DNA from: Mauremys mutica
Lineage: Eukaryota; Chordata; Testudines; Geoemydidae
Assembly (NCBI RefSeq): GCF_020497125.1
Contig: NC_059075.1
Location: forward strand, 63,941,321 to 64,005,320
DNA length: 64,000 nt
Direction: 5' to 3'
Part shown: piece by piece, positions 49,311 to 60,637 of the stretch
How the letters are laid out: every line of letters starts with the position of its first letter
How positions within the stretch are numbered: the stretch's first letter is position 1
Position numbers and translations under genes: made by a program
Notes under the pieces: model-generated
Told to the model about the DNA's origin: nothing
Databases searched by the model: none
What the model saw: the letters and a program-made list of their open reading frames with translations, nothing else

Positions 49311-49896
49311 AACTTTTTAGGAAAATCACAGACATGTAATCCTGGGACCAAATTCATCCCTAGTGTAATTTAATAGAGTTGCACCAGGAATTAATTTGGT
49401 CTCATACACATTAAGACATCACACCAGTATTCAGGATCATGAGGACACCCACCCACATCCAAATACAAACAAAGCAACCCACTCCATGGATGTGCAAATA
49501 GAACTGCTCTCTTCTCACATGTGCAACTGAAGTCAACTGAGTATCATCAACGATTAGTTTGTTTCCATTATGTTTTTTTAACTGATACATATGTATTTAT
49601 AATGCACCAATCACAATGGTGTCTAGGTACTAAATACATGTCTTTCAAGCTTCAGGACACATCTATATTCTCTACTCTATGGAGTTCTAGTTCTGTGGGT
49701 TGTCAGTTCCTTAGGGCTTGCCTACACATGTTTTTTGTACTACTGTAACTGTATTGGTTTCAAACAGGTATAGTTAAAGCAATATAAGCCCCTCACGTGG
49801 ATGCAGTTATATCTGCATAAAAACGTTTGCACCAGCATATCTTATTCCTATAAATGTATGGGATTAATCAATTCCAGGATAAACATCTTTATACTT

Positions 49897-50140
49897 CAAG
49901 TATCAGAGGGGTAGCCATGTTAGTCTGGATCTGTAAAAGCAGCAAAGAGTCCTGTGGCATCTTAAAGACTAACACCACTAACACCTTATAGACTAATTTG
50001 ACACCATGCAAGGCACTGCATTTAGCCAAATGGAGTGGAAATCCATCCATCTGACGAAGTGGGTATTCACCCATGAAAGCTCATGCTCCAGTACGTCTGT
50101 TAGTCTATAAGATGCCACAGGACTCTTTGCTGCTCTTTCC
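49897..50140 (-). mobile_element. Snap-back Penelope-derived insert, second copy, 12-base target duplication
   Basis: The left arm (49897-49975) is the complete tail in antisense (starting TCAAGTATCAGAGGGGTAGCC minus its first base). The right arm (50049-50134) is the tail in sense, cut after CTTTGCTGCT. ATCTTTATACTT occurs at 49885-49896 and 50141-50152. Between the arms about 75 bases read toward element sequence (CACCATGCAAGGCACTGCATTTAGCC). Seen from the element's own orientation it has the same plan as 12904-13177. Confidence 0.88.
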
Positions 50141-50152
50141 ATCTTTATACTT

Positions 50153-52290
50153 ATATAACTGCATCCACATTTGGGGTTGCACCAATTTAACCATATCAGT
50201 ATAAAAATCTCATCCTTAGTTAAATCAGTTCAAGAACTGTGTGTAGACCAGGCCTCAGGGTGGAATGTTTTGCAGGAGGGGAGGAAAAGAGAGAGTTCAA
50301 TGTCATCACCTCTGCAGAAGAAAGCCTATTGCAAACAGTTGAGTCTTGTGCTCTAAAGGAGGTGAAACAGGAGCTGATTTTAACCTGCTTCAGCAGAGTT
50401 CCCCCATGAAGAAACCCTTGTTTTCATCTCCAGCAACCTTTGTCCCTGGGCACCATCAGCTTAAGTTAAATCTGTTGAAAAGAATGTTACGAGAGAGGTG
50501 CAGAGGAAGACACATTCTTGCCCTAAGAAATTGAGGGCTTTGATGGGGAAGACCTTAAATTGGATCAGATGCTGATACTTTGTAGCACTGAGTTCAAAAG
50601 CTCTGGAAGCATCATGACAGATAGGACCAAGGAATCTCCAGTAGATTGAAGCAGTAGTGGCAGTTGTAACCAGTGTGGAAACTCCTCCAGGAACCCCCAG
50701 CAGGTGGCAGCAGCTGTGGAAGAGGGCCCACACCTGACACAAAACAGGAGGCTGGCATCAGCTGTGATCCTGTCCAGCTCCAAGCAATTCCCACACTACC
50801 AGGAGTCCATTCAAAAGAGTGGCAAACCAGCAATATGGACAGGAAAGAGGTACAAAAGGTAGGGAACTGGGAGGCAGGAGAAAGAGATGGGGGGAAGTAG
50901 GCAAAGATCCTAGAATTTGGGTTGAGGTGCTGAATCCATGGAGGATCCAGGCTCCACTTCAGTCAACCTGCTCCTGGAGCACTGCAACTTTTTAACACCA
51001 CCACTATACAACTGCCTGGGGAGGGAAATGAAGAATTCTTTATCTAAATGAATCTATAGGGGGAGGTGAGATAGGAGGAATGTAATTACCTTAGTTTAAA
51101 TCTGGCCACAACACTGGGGTTATAAAAACCCTGCTCTTGGAGAAAGTATAATGGAACATTTGATGACAAGTGATTAGGACCTTAGATTTCATCCAAAAGA
51201 TAATTCAACGTATATCCAATTTAAGGAGGACAATGAAGGTTAATAAAGAAAGGGAAAAGAATATATCAAAAGTAAGAAAGTGGTATAGGCAAATGATGGG
51301 GTATCAAGTAGCTAGTGAGTTCCTTACATTGATCAAACCAGCAACCTCTGTGACTAAGATATGGGTGGCCTCTGAAGACAGCCTTTTCTGGTCTTCTTTT
51401 GCCAAAAAGATGGAAGCCCTTCTCAAGGGCCGTGAAGGTGGCACGGGTGTTAAATAAATTTGGGGTGGATTTTTAGGGCTTTGACAGGAAGGTGGGGGAC
51501 TCATTAAAAAAAATGTCTAGGGAAAGGACAGTGTGGTGGTTGTGAGAAGACGTGATAGACAACTAATATATTGCACTGTTCCAAACACTCAGTTTTAATA
51601 ATTACCTTTAATGCAGAGAAAAGGCAGTCAGACAGATAATCTTAGATGATTTAGTTTCATTTTTATTTTGTGAGAATTTGTTTGTTCTTTCTGGGGTGAC
51701 TTTTTTTTCAGCCAATGGAAACAGAGTTTTTAATGTCAGATCAAGTTACTAAAAATAAATTGTGGGGGAGGGGAGTTTATCATCTTTCATGAGGAATTCA
51801 TTCAGCTTTTCACACTATAAAAATAAAATGTATTTTTAGATATTCCAAAAGTTGGAGAAGTTTGGTCTTAGAAAAACAGCAGTGTAAATGGTATTTTAAC
51901 AAAACGGAGCAAGTTTATTCCTTGTGTAACTGCATTGAAGTCATCTTTGTTGCTGGGCTTTAAACCCCTTCTGTTTCTGTTCTAGCCTCATTTAGACAGG
52001 GTGACTGGAACAGACCACAGTATTCCTGGTCTGGGCATACAAAATAATATTTTCACTACATTAAGTGAGCACTCCCCAATCAGTGAAAATCCTAAAACCA
52101 CCCTTGTTGGTATACTGTGTTTTTTGTTTGCTTGGAAGGCTTTTTTTTGGTTGTTTTGTTTTGTTTGTTTTAACTGTTTCCAATCTCTCCCTAGAATTAT
52201 ATCTTTCTAAATTCCTCCCTCGTGGAGGAAATTCAAGCAGGAGCTAGGGTGCTCCTGCAGATCTTCAATACAGCTTCAAAGTGTATAGAA
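50153..52290. other. DNA upstream of the peripherin-like gene
   Basis: No repeat family recognised, in contrast to most neighbouring stretches. An open + frame at 51170-51457 has no recognisable product. It may hold distal regulatory sequence; nothing specific can be claimed. Confidence 0.45.
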
Positions 52291-52455
52291 AGTTCCCTGC
52301 AAGTTATATAAATATACAACAAAGGACAGACAGTAATCTCTCTTCCTTTCCTTCACAGGCGTCTACAGCATGCCTTCGTCACTCTAGATACATGCTATTA
52401 ATCTGCTTATGAGCTTCCCCTGATCTACGCTTCTTTTTCCAATGCTGATCTGACC
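52291..52455 (+). promoter_or_regulatory. PRPH2L: Putative proximal promoter and 5' leader of the peripherin-like gene
   Basis: A TATA-like run TATATAAATA lies at 52305-52314, about 140 bases before the ATG. TAATC cores, the type bound by OTX/CRX homeodomain proteins that drive photoreceptor genes, occur around 52332-52337 and 52397-52401. Initiation near 52335-52345 would give a leader of about 115 bases. A pyrimidine tract followed by CTTCACAG at 52351-52358 also resembles a splice acceptor, so an upstream noncoding exon is the alternative. No experimental start is available. Confidence 0.5.
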
Positions 52456-53036
52456 ATGGCTGTCTTTAAAGTAAAATTCACAAAAACTAAGAGAGACAAA
52501 TTGGCTCAGATCCTGTGGATCCTCAACTGGGTTTCTGTAGCGACCGGTGTCATTCTCTTCAGCCTGGGTCTCTTTCTGAAAATAGAGATCAAGAAGCGCA
52601 GTGAGGTGATGGCAAAAGGGGAGATTAACTCTGTTCCCAACATGCTCATCTCAGTAGGGGTCATAGCTTGCATCATCAACTTCCTTGGTGGCAAAATCTG
52701 CTATGACTGTTCGGACACCACCAAGTTCTCTCGATGGAGGCTAGTCATGCTCCCTTACATTGTGTGCACCTTCTGCTTCACCTTCTGCATCCTGGTGGGT
52801 GCTCTCATGTGCTACACCATGAGGAATGAGCTGGAGGAGTCTCTTTATCTGGGATTGAGAGATGCTATTAAGTTCTACAAGGACACAGACATCCCTGGAC
52901 GGTGCTTCTTAAAGAAAACCATAGACCTATTACAAATTGGATTCCAGTGCTGTGGAAACAATGGCTTCAGAGACTGGTTTGAAATTCAGTGGATATCCGT
53001 TCGTTATCTGAATATGGCCTCCAAAGAGGTTTTGGA
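52456..53036 (+). CDS. PRPH2L: Peripherin-2-like coding exon 1
   Basis: This exon encodes residues 1-193 plus two bases of codon 194: N-terminus, transmembrane segments 1-3 and the first part of the large loop up to the SKEVL block. The donor is A|GTAAGT at 53036/53037. The reading frame stays open three bases into the intron and then meets TAA, which is why a naive ORF ends at 53040. Its length of 581 bases equals the coding part of exon 1 I know for human PRPH2. Confidence 0.93.
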
Positions 53037-56000
53037 GTAAGTATTCATTGGTCATGATAGAAAGCTAGAGAAGGAATAAATCTCCCCCACGCAAAAAACC
53101 CCCACCTCACTCAAAAAGAATTTGTATTGAGCAAAAGGTAAAGGCACATTAGAGAGTCAATATATGAGGATAAGCACTGAAGGGTGGGGAAAGCAGGGCA
53201 AAGCTGGCTGTTCCACTTGCATTTGAAGATCAAACTCCAGTAGTTAGGATTAGGACATTTTGGGGGTGAGAGAAAGAAGAGTTCTTCCAAAGATCACATT
53301 GATCAATTCTGGTGGTCCATCTCAAGGAAAGGAAGTACTTCTGTGATCAGATCAGCACAGAGATGTCAACATAACACATGCAAAGTCTGTGTAATGCATC
53401 TGATGGTATCAGCCAGGTAGATAATGACAGTAATAGCACTTTGTTTAGGCCACATCATCAGCCTAAGACCAAGGATGAACATAAGCTTAGTGTGGTAGCC
53501 CTTAAGGGCACTATCTTGCTCACATTTTAAGTCACTGAGAGTTTTGATGGACTTATAAGGGAGCAGAAGCAAGCCCTAAGTCCGCTGGACTTCTCTCTTT
53601 GAATAAGAGCTGTAGAGTCAAATCTGGAATTATCATTCTATCTACAAAATGTGTTAACTATGTGGATAAAAAGTTGCCTTTAAAAAAAAAACTTTTGGGT
53701 ATATTACACAATGCATTGAAATGTTCACTCCCTCTGTAAGGTGGCAAGTCAGCTATCCTGAAATTCAATCATAGCAGTCTGCTAGTGAGTTTTCTGGAAG
53801 TGAAGGAAAACCATTGATTGTGCTGCCACCACACTGTCTGCTCATCAATTGCATTTAAAAAAAATTGAAAGCTCTTCCTTCACATACACAACTCTACAAC
53901 TTTAAGTTATAGGCTCAGTGCGCTTCCACTCTGGAGAGTTAATGACATTCCAAACACCATATACTTTACATAAAAAGATGTGGTGGTGACTGGAAATCTC
54001 AGGAGAAAAGTCGCATGTGTTGGTGCTGTTTCCCATGAAAAGCATGAAGAGTGAAGTTGTTCACTTATCTAAGAAAGAATTACTGCAGTCTTCTTTTAAC
54101 ATAAAAAGTAATAATCAGAATGTTAAAGAAGCAGCTGACAAAGCAGTAATAATTTTTTAAAACCTTTTTCAAGAATTTTCACTGAGGAGATTTGTGTAGC
54201 TGTGTAACCTCTGACAGCTGACCATATTAATGATAATTCCAACAGGAAACAAAGTTTGATGACATGTATCAAGACAGAAAGATCAGAGATGCAGCTAGAC
54301 ACAGGAAGTTTTATCTTTTCCCCTCCGCATTTAATTTCTCAGAAGCCTAGAAAGTCTGCATAAGAACCCAGGGGGAAAAAATTGCATTTCTCGACTTGTA
54401 AGAAGACAGGAAGACATCAAACTGATACTTTGGCTGCTTCCTGCTCTATTATATAAAATAATTAAATACACATACGACTCTTCAAAGAAATAAATTAAAG
54501 AAGTTATGCTTTTCACTGGTCCAAGCAAATCAACATTATCTGCAGTTTTTCTTTAATACACAAGCAGCAGGAAGAGAAAAATGTGTTGTGAGATAACCCC
54601 ATGATTGGTGGGGAGAGAGCAGGACTCTGATGAAAGAACTAAGTAGGGTTAGCCAAGGCTGTGCAAATGTTATTGAAACCTGCCTGGTTTCAGCTTTCAT
54701 ATCAAGCTCAGAATGTGGGCCAGCTTGTCAAAAGATTTGAAAACCTCTCAGGAAAACCTCGGCCCAAGGTCTGATTGACAGGTTGATGTCAAAGCCATTC
54801 AAAACTCAACTTTTGATAATTTCAACATGAAGCTACGGAAAACAACACACTTTAATTGGATTGGAGTGAGTTTCTGGCTATGTTTGAACTCAAGAGTCAG
54901 TGGGCATGAACCCAGGTGATGTGAAACCAAAGATCCAGTTTGCATAAAGCTTGGAAATCGAAATTGCAGTTATTATTATTAAGCATTTACATAGTGTTGG
55001 AGGTTTACCAGGGTCTTTAGAGAGCATATGTAACCCACACACCTCCTGGGTGTGGTGTTCTGTCCCATCTAGTGGCACCAAGACCACTTTTAGAGAGATT
55101 AATGAGTCTGCTCTACAGCCTTAGCTAACAGCCATATGGCTTTTAGCTCATGCAATAGAGGCTCATGCACTAAGCTCCAGAGGTCCCAGGTTAGATCCCG
55201 CCCGATGATGATTAGGGTCTGTCTGTGTTACACATAGATAAGACACCTTTCCTGCCCAGAGCAGTTTACCATGTAAATAAAATAAGGCTTAGGATAACTG
55301 ATTAGGAGAAGGAGAATGTGGGAAGTATTGACAAGAGAGGGCAGATTGATTGTAGAGGTGTTTTAACGCATGGTTCTACTTTGAAAAGTGATATAACTTA
55401 TGTTCTTGATGAGATGTGACACAGAACAGTGTTGTTTCTGCAGGACTGATAGGAGTGAAAAAGCAATTCACTTTACTTTTGTCTCGAAAGGTCAGCCGAT
55501 ATTGTTTGGCTTTCCCATGGAGAGCAGATCTGCTGAATATATTTGCTTATACAGCACCATTAATGCACATGATGCACTGTGTAGACAAATAAAACAATGT
55601 CTCTGCTCTGAAGAGCCTCCAATCTAAATTAAACCACACTGGGACAAGAAATGGTAACAAACGCTGGAAGGTGTAGACAGGGGTGGCTCTAGACATTTTG
55701 CCGCCCCAAGCACGGCGGCATGCCGCGGGGGGCACTCTGCCGGTCGCCAGTCCCACGGCTCCGGTGGACCTCCCGCAGGCGTGCCTGCGGAGGGTCCACT
55801 GGTCCCGCGGCTCCACCGAAGCCACGGGACCAGCGGACCCTCCGGAGACATGCCTGCGGGAGGTCCACCGGAGCCGCGGGACCAGCGGACCCTCTGCAGG
55901 CATGCCATCGAAGGCACCCTGCCTGCCGCCCTCCCGGCGACCGGCAGAGCGCCCCCCCGTGGCATGCCGCCCCAAGCACACGCTTGGCGTGCTGGGGCCT

Positions 56001-59000
56001 GGAGCCGACCCTGGTTGTAGAAGAGGGACAAAGGCGCTAACAAGATCATGAGATTGCTTTGGTTAGTTACAAGCACATTGTTGGAGTATAAAAGTAAACG
56101 GGGTTACCTATCTGTTTTTGTTCACCATAAAAATGCCTGCCGCAAGAACCCATGTAATTTGATTAAACTGAATTAAGGTAGTAAATTCTAATGAGCATCT
56201 CCCCACATTGCCCAGTCTTCTTACCCATAACATTACTTGTCAGAATTTGCTATTTGCCATCACTGAGGGAAATACTATGGCAGATTTTTGAACCTTCTGT
56301 TGCAGATATTAGAAATAGAGTACCCTTCTCACCACAGCTACTTGGAGTGAGTAACAAGGAAATGAAAAAACGATGGCTAGGAATAAAAGAATGCTTAGGG
56401 CCCCAGAAAATGAGTGAATTTTAACTTTCACCATGTAGCTAATGGAGTCATGTCACTGAGATACAGGAGCCATTATTCTATCATTTTAGACGTGGCGGGA
56501 GACATTGGGAGTGAGGCTCATGAGTAAAGGGAACTACAGGCCAAGGTAGGAACCTTTTCCTTCCCCATTTGATCTGTCCACCCTCTCCTTTCCCCTCCAC
56601 TATGGTTTCTTTCCTGGCCTCAGTTCCATGTCTCTTTGGTTCACCTTCCTGTTCTCCTGCCAAATTTATTGCTCTCTGACACTTACACTACTTATACTCC
56701 ATGCACTTTCAGGCACTTGACTGATGAGGTTCTTTTATCTCTGTTTCATGCTGCTCCCATTAGCAGGAGTAGAATAGCCCAGAGAATCAGAGGAGCAAAA
56801 TTAAGGTAGAGACTTTACAAGATGGAGGAGTTCATGCTTACCTCAGTCCTGTAGTTGATATAGCAGGAAACCTCCCTGAGATTTGGTAGTAGCTCACTGA
56901 GGGATAACATTTTGACAGGATGTTAAACAAGCAACTTCAGTATTTCTAATAGGATCACTAGCAAAATAAAAAGATCAGACATTCATGTATAGTAAATGGT
57001 CACGGAATACATGTAATTCCAGCCACGTCAGATGGATACAATGTTCAACAGTCAATAAGCAATCTCTCATGGTTACTGTGGCCCACATTTGTTCCTGTAT
57101 TAGGTGATGGTTTTTAGACATTCTTATGTTAAAAAAAAATCACTAGAGAAGCAGAGATGCTAGCAAAATACAGCATTATAATGCTCTGTCCTGCACTGGA
57201 ATTGCACCAAGAAAACCAAATTATAGTTTTTGCTTTTTTAATATTCTCAGTGCAGGTGTCTAGAAAGATACCTTGTCCTGTTCTCCATATCATCATTGAA
57301 TCCACTCCCTGCAAATGCAGGACACAGCCCCTCATCAGAGGTCATATTTAACATAGAACTGATGCTACACTTGGAAACAATTTAGCAGAAGAGAAATTTC
57401 TCCTTTCCTCATTGAGCAGCATCGCATATTGGGGAAATGTATTCTCATTCTCCCTACTCCACCTTTGAAAGGTCTGCAGCTATCCAGAGTTAGGATGTAG
57501 CTTCTAAACAACAGCAACAGAAATTGCCAATGTATCTATTGCTGCTGCTACCAGCTTTATAATGCCTTTACTTTCCATCTTGTTGCAGCCGTCTGAAAAG
57601 TAATGTTGATGGGAAGTTCTTGGTGGATGGAGTGCCCTTCAGCTGCTGCAATCCAAATTCACCACGCCCTTGTATCCAATACCATCTTACAAATAACACC
57701 GCTCACTATAATTATGATTTTCTGATGGAGGAGCTCAATATCTGGATGAAGGGATGCAGGCAGGCCCTTCTGGATTACTACACTGATATCATGAGGTCAA
57801 TTGGGCTCACAGTGCTCATCATCTGGTTGTTTGAGGTAAGGCTTGAGAAGGTGGGTTGTGAGAGATTCCTATATCAGAACTTGGAGATGAATACTTTCAG
57901 GCTGCCTGAGCTCTGGAAATAGGAATGGGAATGACTAGAGTGTAATGCATGAGAACATAAGAAAGGCCGTACCGGGTCAGACCAAAGGTCCATCTAGCCC
58001 AGTATCTGTCTACCGACAGTGGCCAATGCCAGATGCCCCAGAGGGAGTGAACCTAACAGGCAATGATCAAGTGATCTCTCTCCTACCATCCATCTCCATC
58101 CTCTGACGAACAGAGGCTAGGGACACCAATTTTACCCATTCTGGCTAATAGCCATTTATGGACTTAGCCACCATGAATTTATCCAGTCCCCTTTTAAACA
58201 TTGTTATAGTCCTAGCCTTCACAACCTCCTCAGGTAAGGAGTTCCACAAGTGACTGTGTGCTGCGTGAAGAAGAACTTCCTTTTATTTGTTTTAAATCTG
58301 CTGCCTATTATGAGAGGCACATCTGCAATCATCCAGTGACTTGGTCAGATAATGTCTCCAATACAATTCCAGAAACACTTTCTTGAGTACAGGCAGCTTT
58401 CTCCAAGTCCATAAGAGGAGAAGCAAATCTCACTGAAAATTATAACTACAAGAAATCATGTATATAGCATTGTAAATGTATAAACAGATTAAGACACATT
58501 CCTTGCCCTGAAGAGTTTACAATCTGAGACAAACAGGACAGCAGATTAGGTGAGGTAGGTGTAAGGATTATAGATGGGAAAAGAGAAAAATGGCTTGAAC
58601 AAGTGAATTTTAAGAAGGAATCTGAGGAAAGAGAGGAAGACTAAAATAAACTGTTAATTTTATCTATGAATAAAGGTTTGGATTAATATCAATATCTCAG
58701 AGTGCCCTGCTGGGGGTTATCAAACAGCTAGAAAATACCATTATGGAACACATATTCAGCTGCAGCCTCCAGCTCTGCAACCAAAATAACCATGTAGACA
58801 AAGTGCTTGCATCTGCAAAAATGCATTCATGCTATTGTGGGCTGCAGAGAAAACCGACTGGAAGCTTTGACCCACATTCAAAGGAGCCCAATGGCAGAGA
58901 TTAAACCCAGTTTCCATCCCTCTTTAATACTAGTTTGATTTTTTCTGATTGTTACTTTATTGTACACGCATTAAACATTTTGTTTTAAACATTACACAGT

Positions 59001-60637
59001 AACAATTTTCAGATAAGACAGTTTCTTGCATCTTCACTGAAATGCATTCATGCAATATGCATTTATGTTCTGGGGAAGGATCTGCCTCTGAGAATTTCAC
59101 TATGCATTTTAAAGGTTCCAGAAATTATCAGTACTGCTCTTCCTGCCAAACCAGCGCTCATTTGCCTTTTAAAACAGTCATCACTTCAGTTCCAATGTAC
59201 CTTTGGATACTTTTGAAAATTTCAGTCTCAGGAATCCACCAGGAAAACTACCCTCCAGGTTGTCATTGATCTATGGGAGTGGGAAGCTTTTCCCCCTAAG
59301 ATTAGACTTTACCCTACATTTAGGCTATCCCCTTTCAATTCCTGCATTGAGATGTAGGTACATGACTGAATCCTGAATGATGAAAGCACATTAATAAAAC
59401 TGGGGCTCCATGGAAGTGAATGGCAAAATTCCCATTTACTGAGAGGAATCATAGGCTTCAAACCCAGGCCCATGGGTCTCCAGGTAGGTCCCAGTCCACA
59501 ACTGCCTCCCAGCTGCTCATATGAGTAACTAGGGAAAGATCCAGTGAAGCATTAGCTGATAGTGGGCCCTGCCCCCAAAACTCCCAAGAGGGGGAACATC
59601 CAGCCCTCCAATTGGCTGAGGGACTCTATATAAACCAGGAAGTAACAACAGGAAGTTGTCAGCAGTGGTTCTCAACCTGCAATCCATTTGCAGCCTAATC
59701 ATAGGATTACCACCTTTTTAATTGCTGGATACCAGACATATGAGGCCCTGCCCCCGCCCCGCCTCTTCTCCCCAAGGCCCACAATGGTAAATAAGTTGAG
59801 AACCACTTAACTAGAGGAATCCCTGGCTGGCTGCTACTATGGACCCCTCCTGCTTCCCTGACTCCTGAGCCCTGCATTCCTGCCTGATCCCAGTTCCTGT
59901 TTCCCCACCTGCTCCTGGTTCCGGTCTTCCTCTCCCAGACTCCTGTTCACTCCCAGTTCTTGCTGTCCTGCCTTACTCCAGGTCCCTGCTCCCCTGCCTT
60001 CCACTAGGCGTGACTCAGCCCCAACCACTAGGTCTAACTGCCCACACCCCACTCACTGCATTTACTTCATTTGGTCCAGGATTTCACCCCTCATGCCTAA
60101 TGGTGCTAGTAAGTAATGGTAGCTCTTCTGTCTGAAGTACTCAACAGAAATTCTGAGAATTCTAACTGAAGTACAGAGGTCTAATAAAACTGTCGGTGGT
60201 ATAATTTTCTCTAACACTTTCAGGAGACTTGTTAGATCTATTACTGGATCTCAACAGTTCTACCCAATACTAATAATCACACTAATGTCTAATGGACACA
60301 GCCAGTTGTCACTAGTGGAATTCAGGCTGTAATATGCACTCCATAGTTAACTATTATCCTTTTCTTACAGATCTCTGTACTTATTGGGGTCCGTTACCTG
60401 CAAACAGCAATGAAGAATGTTCTCCTATTGGGTGATCCAGAGTGTGAATCAGATGGCTGGTTACTGGAGAACAGCTTTGTAGAAACTGCCAAATACAACT
60501 TTAGCATCATTAAGAACCTTGGCAAAGCTAATCAGATCTCTACTGTCTCAGAGATGAATGATCCCAATATGGATGTTCAAACTGCAAACTATGGTCCTGA
60601 CAATGTTCAATCAAAATCCATCCCCACAGCTAGCTAG
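52456..60637 (+). CDS. PRPH2L: Peripherin-2-like photoreceptor disc-rim tetraspanin (three coding exons)
   Basis: Join 52456-53036, 57589-57835 and 60371-60637 gives 364 residues. Peripherin/RDS proteins build and hold the curved rims of rod and cone outer-segment discs as homo- and hetero-oligomers with ROM1. Seen: four hydrophobic segments at about residues 19-41, 62-82, 98-121 and 264-286, and a large second extracellular loop between segments 3 and 4. That loop holds C150 (the position of the intermolecular disulfide in PRPH2), C165-C166-G, P-F-S-C213-C214, C222 and C250, plus an N-N-T sequon at N229. Segment DWFEIQWIS (173-181) is near invariant in the family. The C-terminal tail keeps the GWLLE block preceding the amphipathic region of PRPH2. 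The first two coding exons are 581 and 247 bases, as I recall for human PRPH2. The start sits in a strong context (ACCATGG). Transmembrane segments 2-3 and the tail differ from what I know of vertebrate PRPH2, so the extra sauropsid/amphibian paralogue is preferred; PRPH2 itself is the alternative. No stops or frameshifts. Confidence 0.9.
55030..55240 (+). mobile_element. tRNA-derived SINE (cryptodiran turtle Cry1-like)
   Basis: The tRNA-like part has an A-box-like TTTTAGCTCATGCAA (55141-55155), TAAGCTCCAGAGGTCCCAGGTTAGATCCC with a B-box-like core (55182-55199), and the upstream TGTTCTGTCCCATCTAGTGGCACCAAGA leader. I recognise this as the tRNA-Lys-related turtle SINE. It cannot be a working tRNA: the stems do not pair and it lacks a clean acceptor end. 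Confidence 0.75.
55678..56013. mobile_element. GC-rich non-autonomous hAT element in intron 1
   Basis: Ends CAGGGGTGGCTCTAG and, as reverse complement of the right end, CAGGGTCGGCTCCAG. Flanks GGTGTAGA (55670-55677) and GTTGTAGA (56014-56021) are an 8-base duplication with one change. The interior is CpG-rich with repeated GGACCAGCGGACCCTC-type blocks in both orientations. All ORFs at 55.55-56.08 kb are artefacts of it. Confidence 0.88.
57589..57835 (+). CDS. PRPH2L: Peripherin-2-like coding exon 2
   Basis: The acceptor is a pyrimidine tract plus TGTTGCAG ending at 57588; the donor GTAAGG starts at 57836. The 247-base exon completes codon 194 as Asp and encodes residues 195-276: SNVDG, the [11 protein letters not shown] block, SPRPCIQY, the N229 sequon, the GC250 motif and most of transmembrane segment 4. 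It ends after Glu276 in phase 0. The acidic residue near the end of the fourth membrane segment is kept as in the family. Confidence 0.93.
57948..58320 (-). mobile_element. CR1 LINE fragment, antisense, in intron 2
   Basis: CGTACCGGGTCAGACCAAAGGTCCATCTAGCCCAGTATC ... GGAGTTCCACAAGTGACTGTGTGCTGCGTGAAGAAGAACTTCC is a classic reptile CR1 antisense segment, moderately diverged. Confidence 0.85.
59455..60065 (+). mobile_element. LTR-like stretch interrupted by a small hAT
   Basis: It contains a TATA-like CTCTATATAAACC near 59625-59637, then AGTAACAACAGGAAG, then (after the hAT) a pyrimidine-rich tract of CCTG.CTCCTG.TCCC blocks like the complement of the insertion at 22890-23428. Ends not defined. 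Confidence 0.4.
59662..59808. mobile_element. Short hAT element
   Basis: Ends CAGTGGTTCTCAACC and GTTGAGAACCACTT. About 147 bases; target duplication not clear. It splits the LTR-like sequence around it. Confidence 0.65.
60371..60637 (+). CDS. PRPH2L: Peripherin-2-like coding exon 3 (C-terminal tail)
   Basis: The acceptor is TTTTCTTACAG ending at 60370 and the stop is TAG at 60635-60637. It encodes 88 residues: the end of membrane segment 4, the VRYLQTA segment seen in PRPH2 and ROM1, an acidic stretch, the GWLLE block and then a more divergent tail ending SIPTAS. In PRPH2 this cytoplasmic tail carries outer-segment targeting and a membrane-fusion/curvature helix. The helix region is recognisable here, but I do not see a clear VxPx targeting motif near the end. 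Confidence 0.9.
   Translation: MSVLIGVRYLQTAMKNVLLLGDPECESDGWLLENSFVETAKYNFSIIKNLGKANQISTVSEMNDPNMDVQTANYGPDNVQSKSIPTAS

Larger units (their letters stand above)
53037..57588 (+). other. PRPH2L: Intron 1 of the peripherin-like gene
   Basis: GT...AG intron of 4552 bases. It holds a tRNA-derived SINE near 55.03-55.24 kb, a MIR-like tail near 55.55-55.63 kb and a GC-rich hAT element at 55678-56013. The rest (53.05-55.0 and 56.02-57.58 kb) is AT-rich and shows no exon or RNA gene that I can support. Confidence 0.85.
57836..60370 (+). other. PRPH2L: Intron 2 of the peripherin-like gene
   Basis: GT...AG intron of 2535 bases. It holds an antisense CR1 fragment (57948-58320), an old SINE-like tail (about 58480-58640) and an LTR-like stretch interrupted by a small hAT (about 59.46-60.06 kb). 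The remainder, including 58.65-59.45 kb, shows nothing recognisable. Confidence 0.85.

Noticed and set aside
55141..55215. tRNA-like A and B boxes
   Set aside because: No cloverleaf; the flanking leader identifies a tRNA-derived SINE.
55547..56076. Several ORFs of 79-150 codons on both strands
   Set aside because: All arise from the CpG-rich hAT at 55678-56013.
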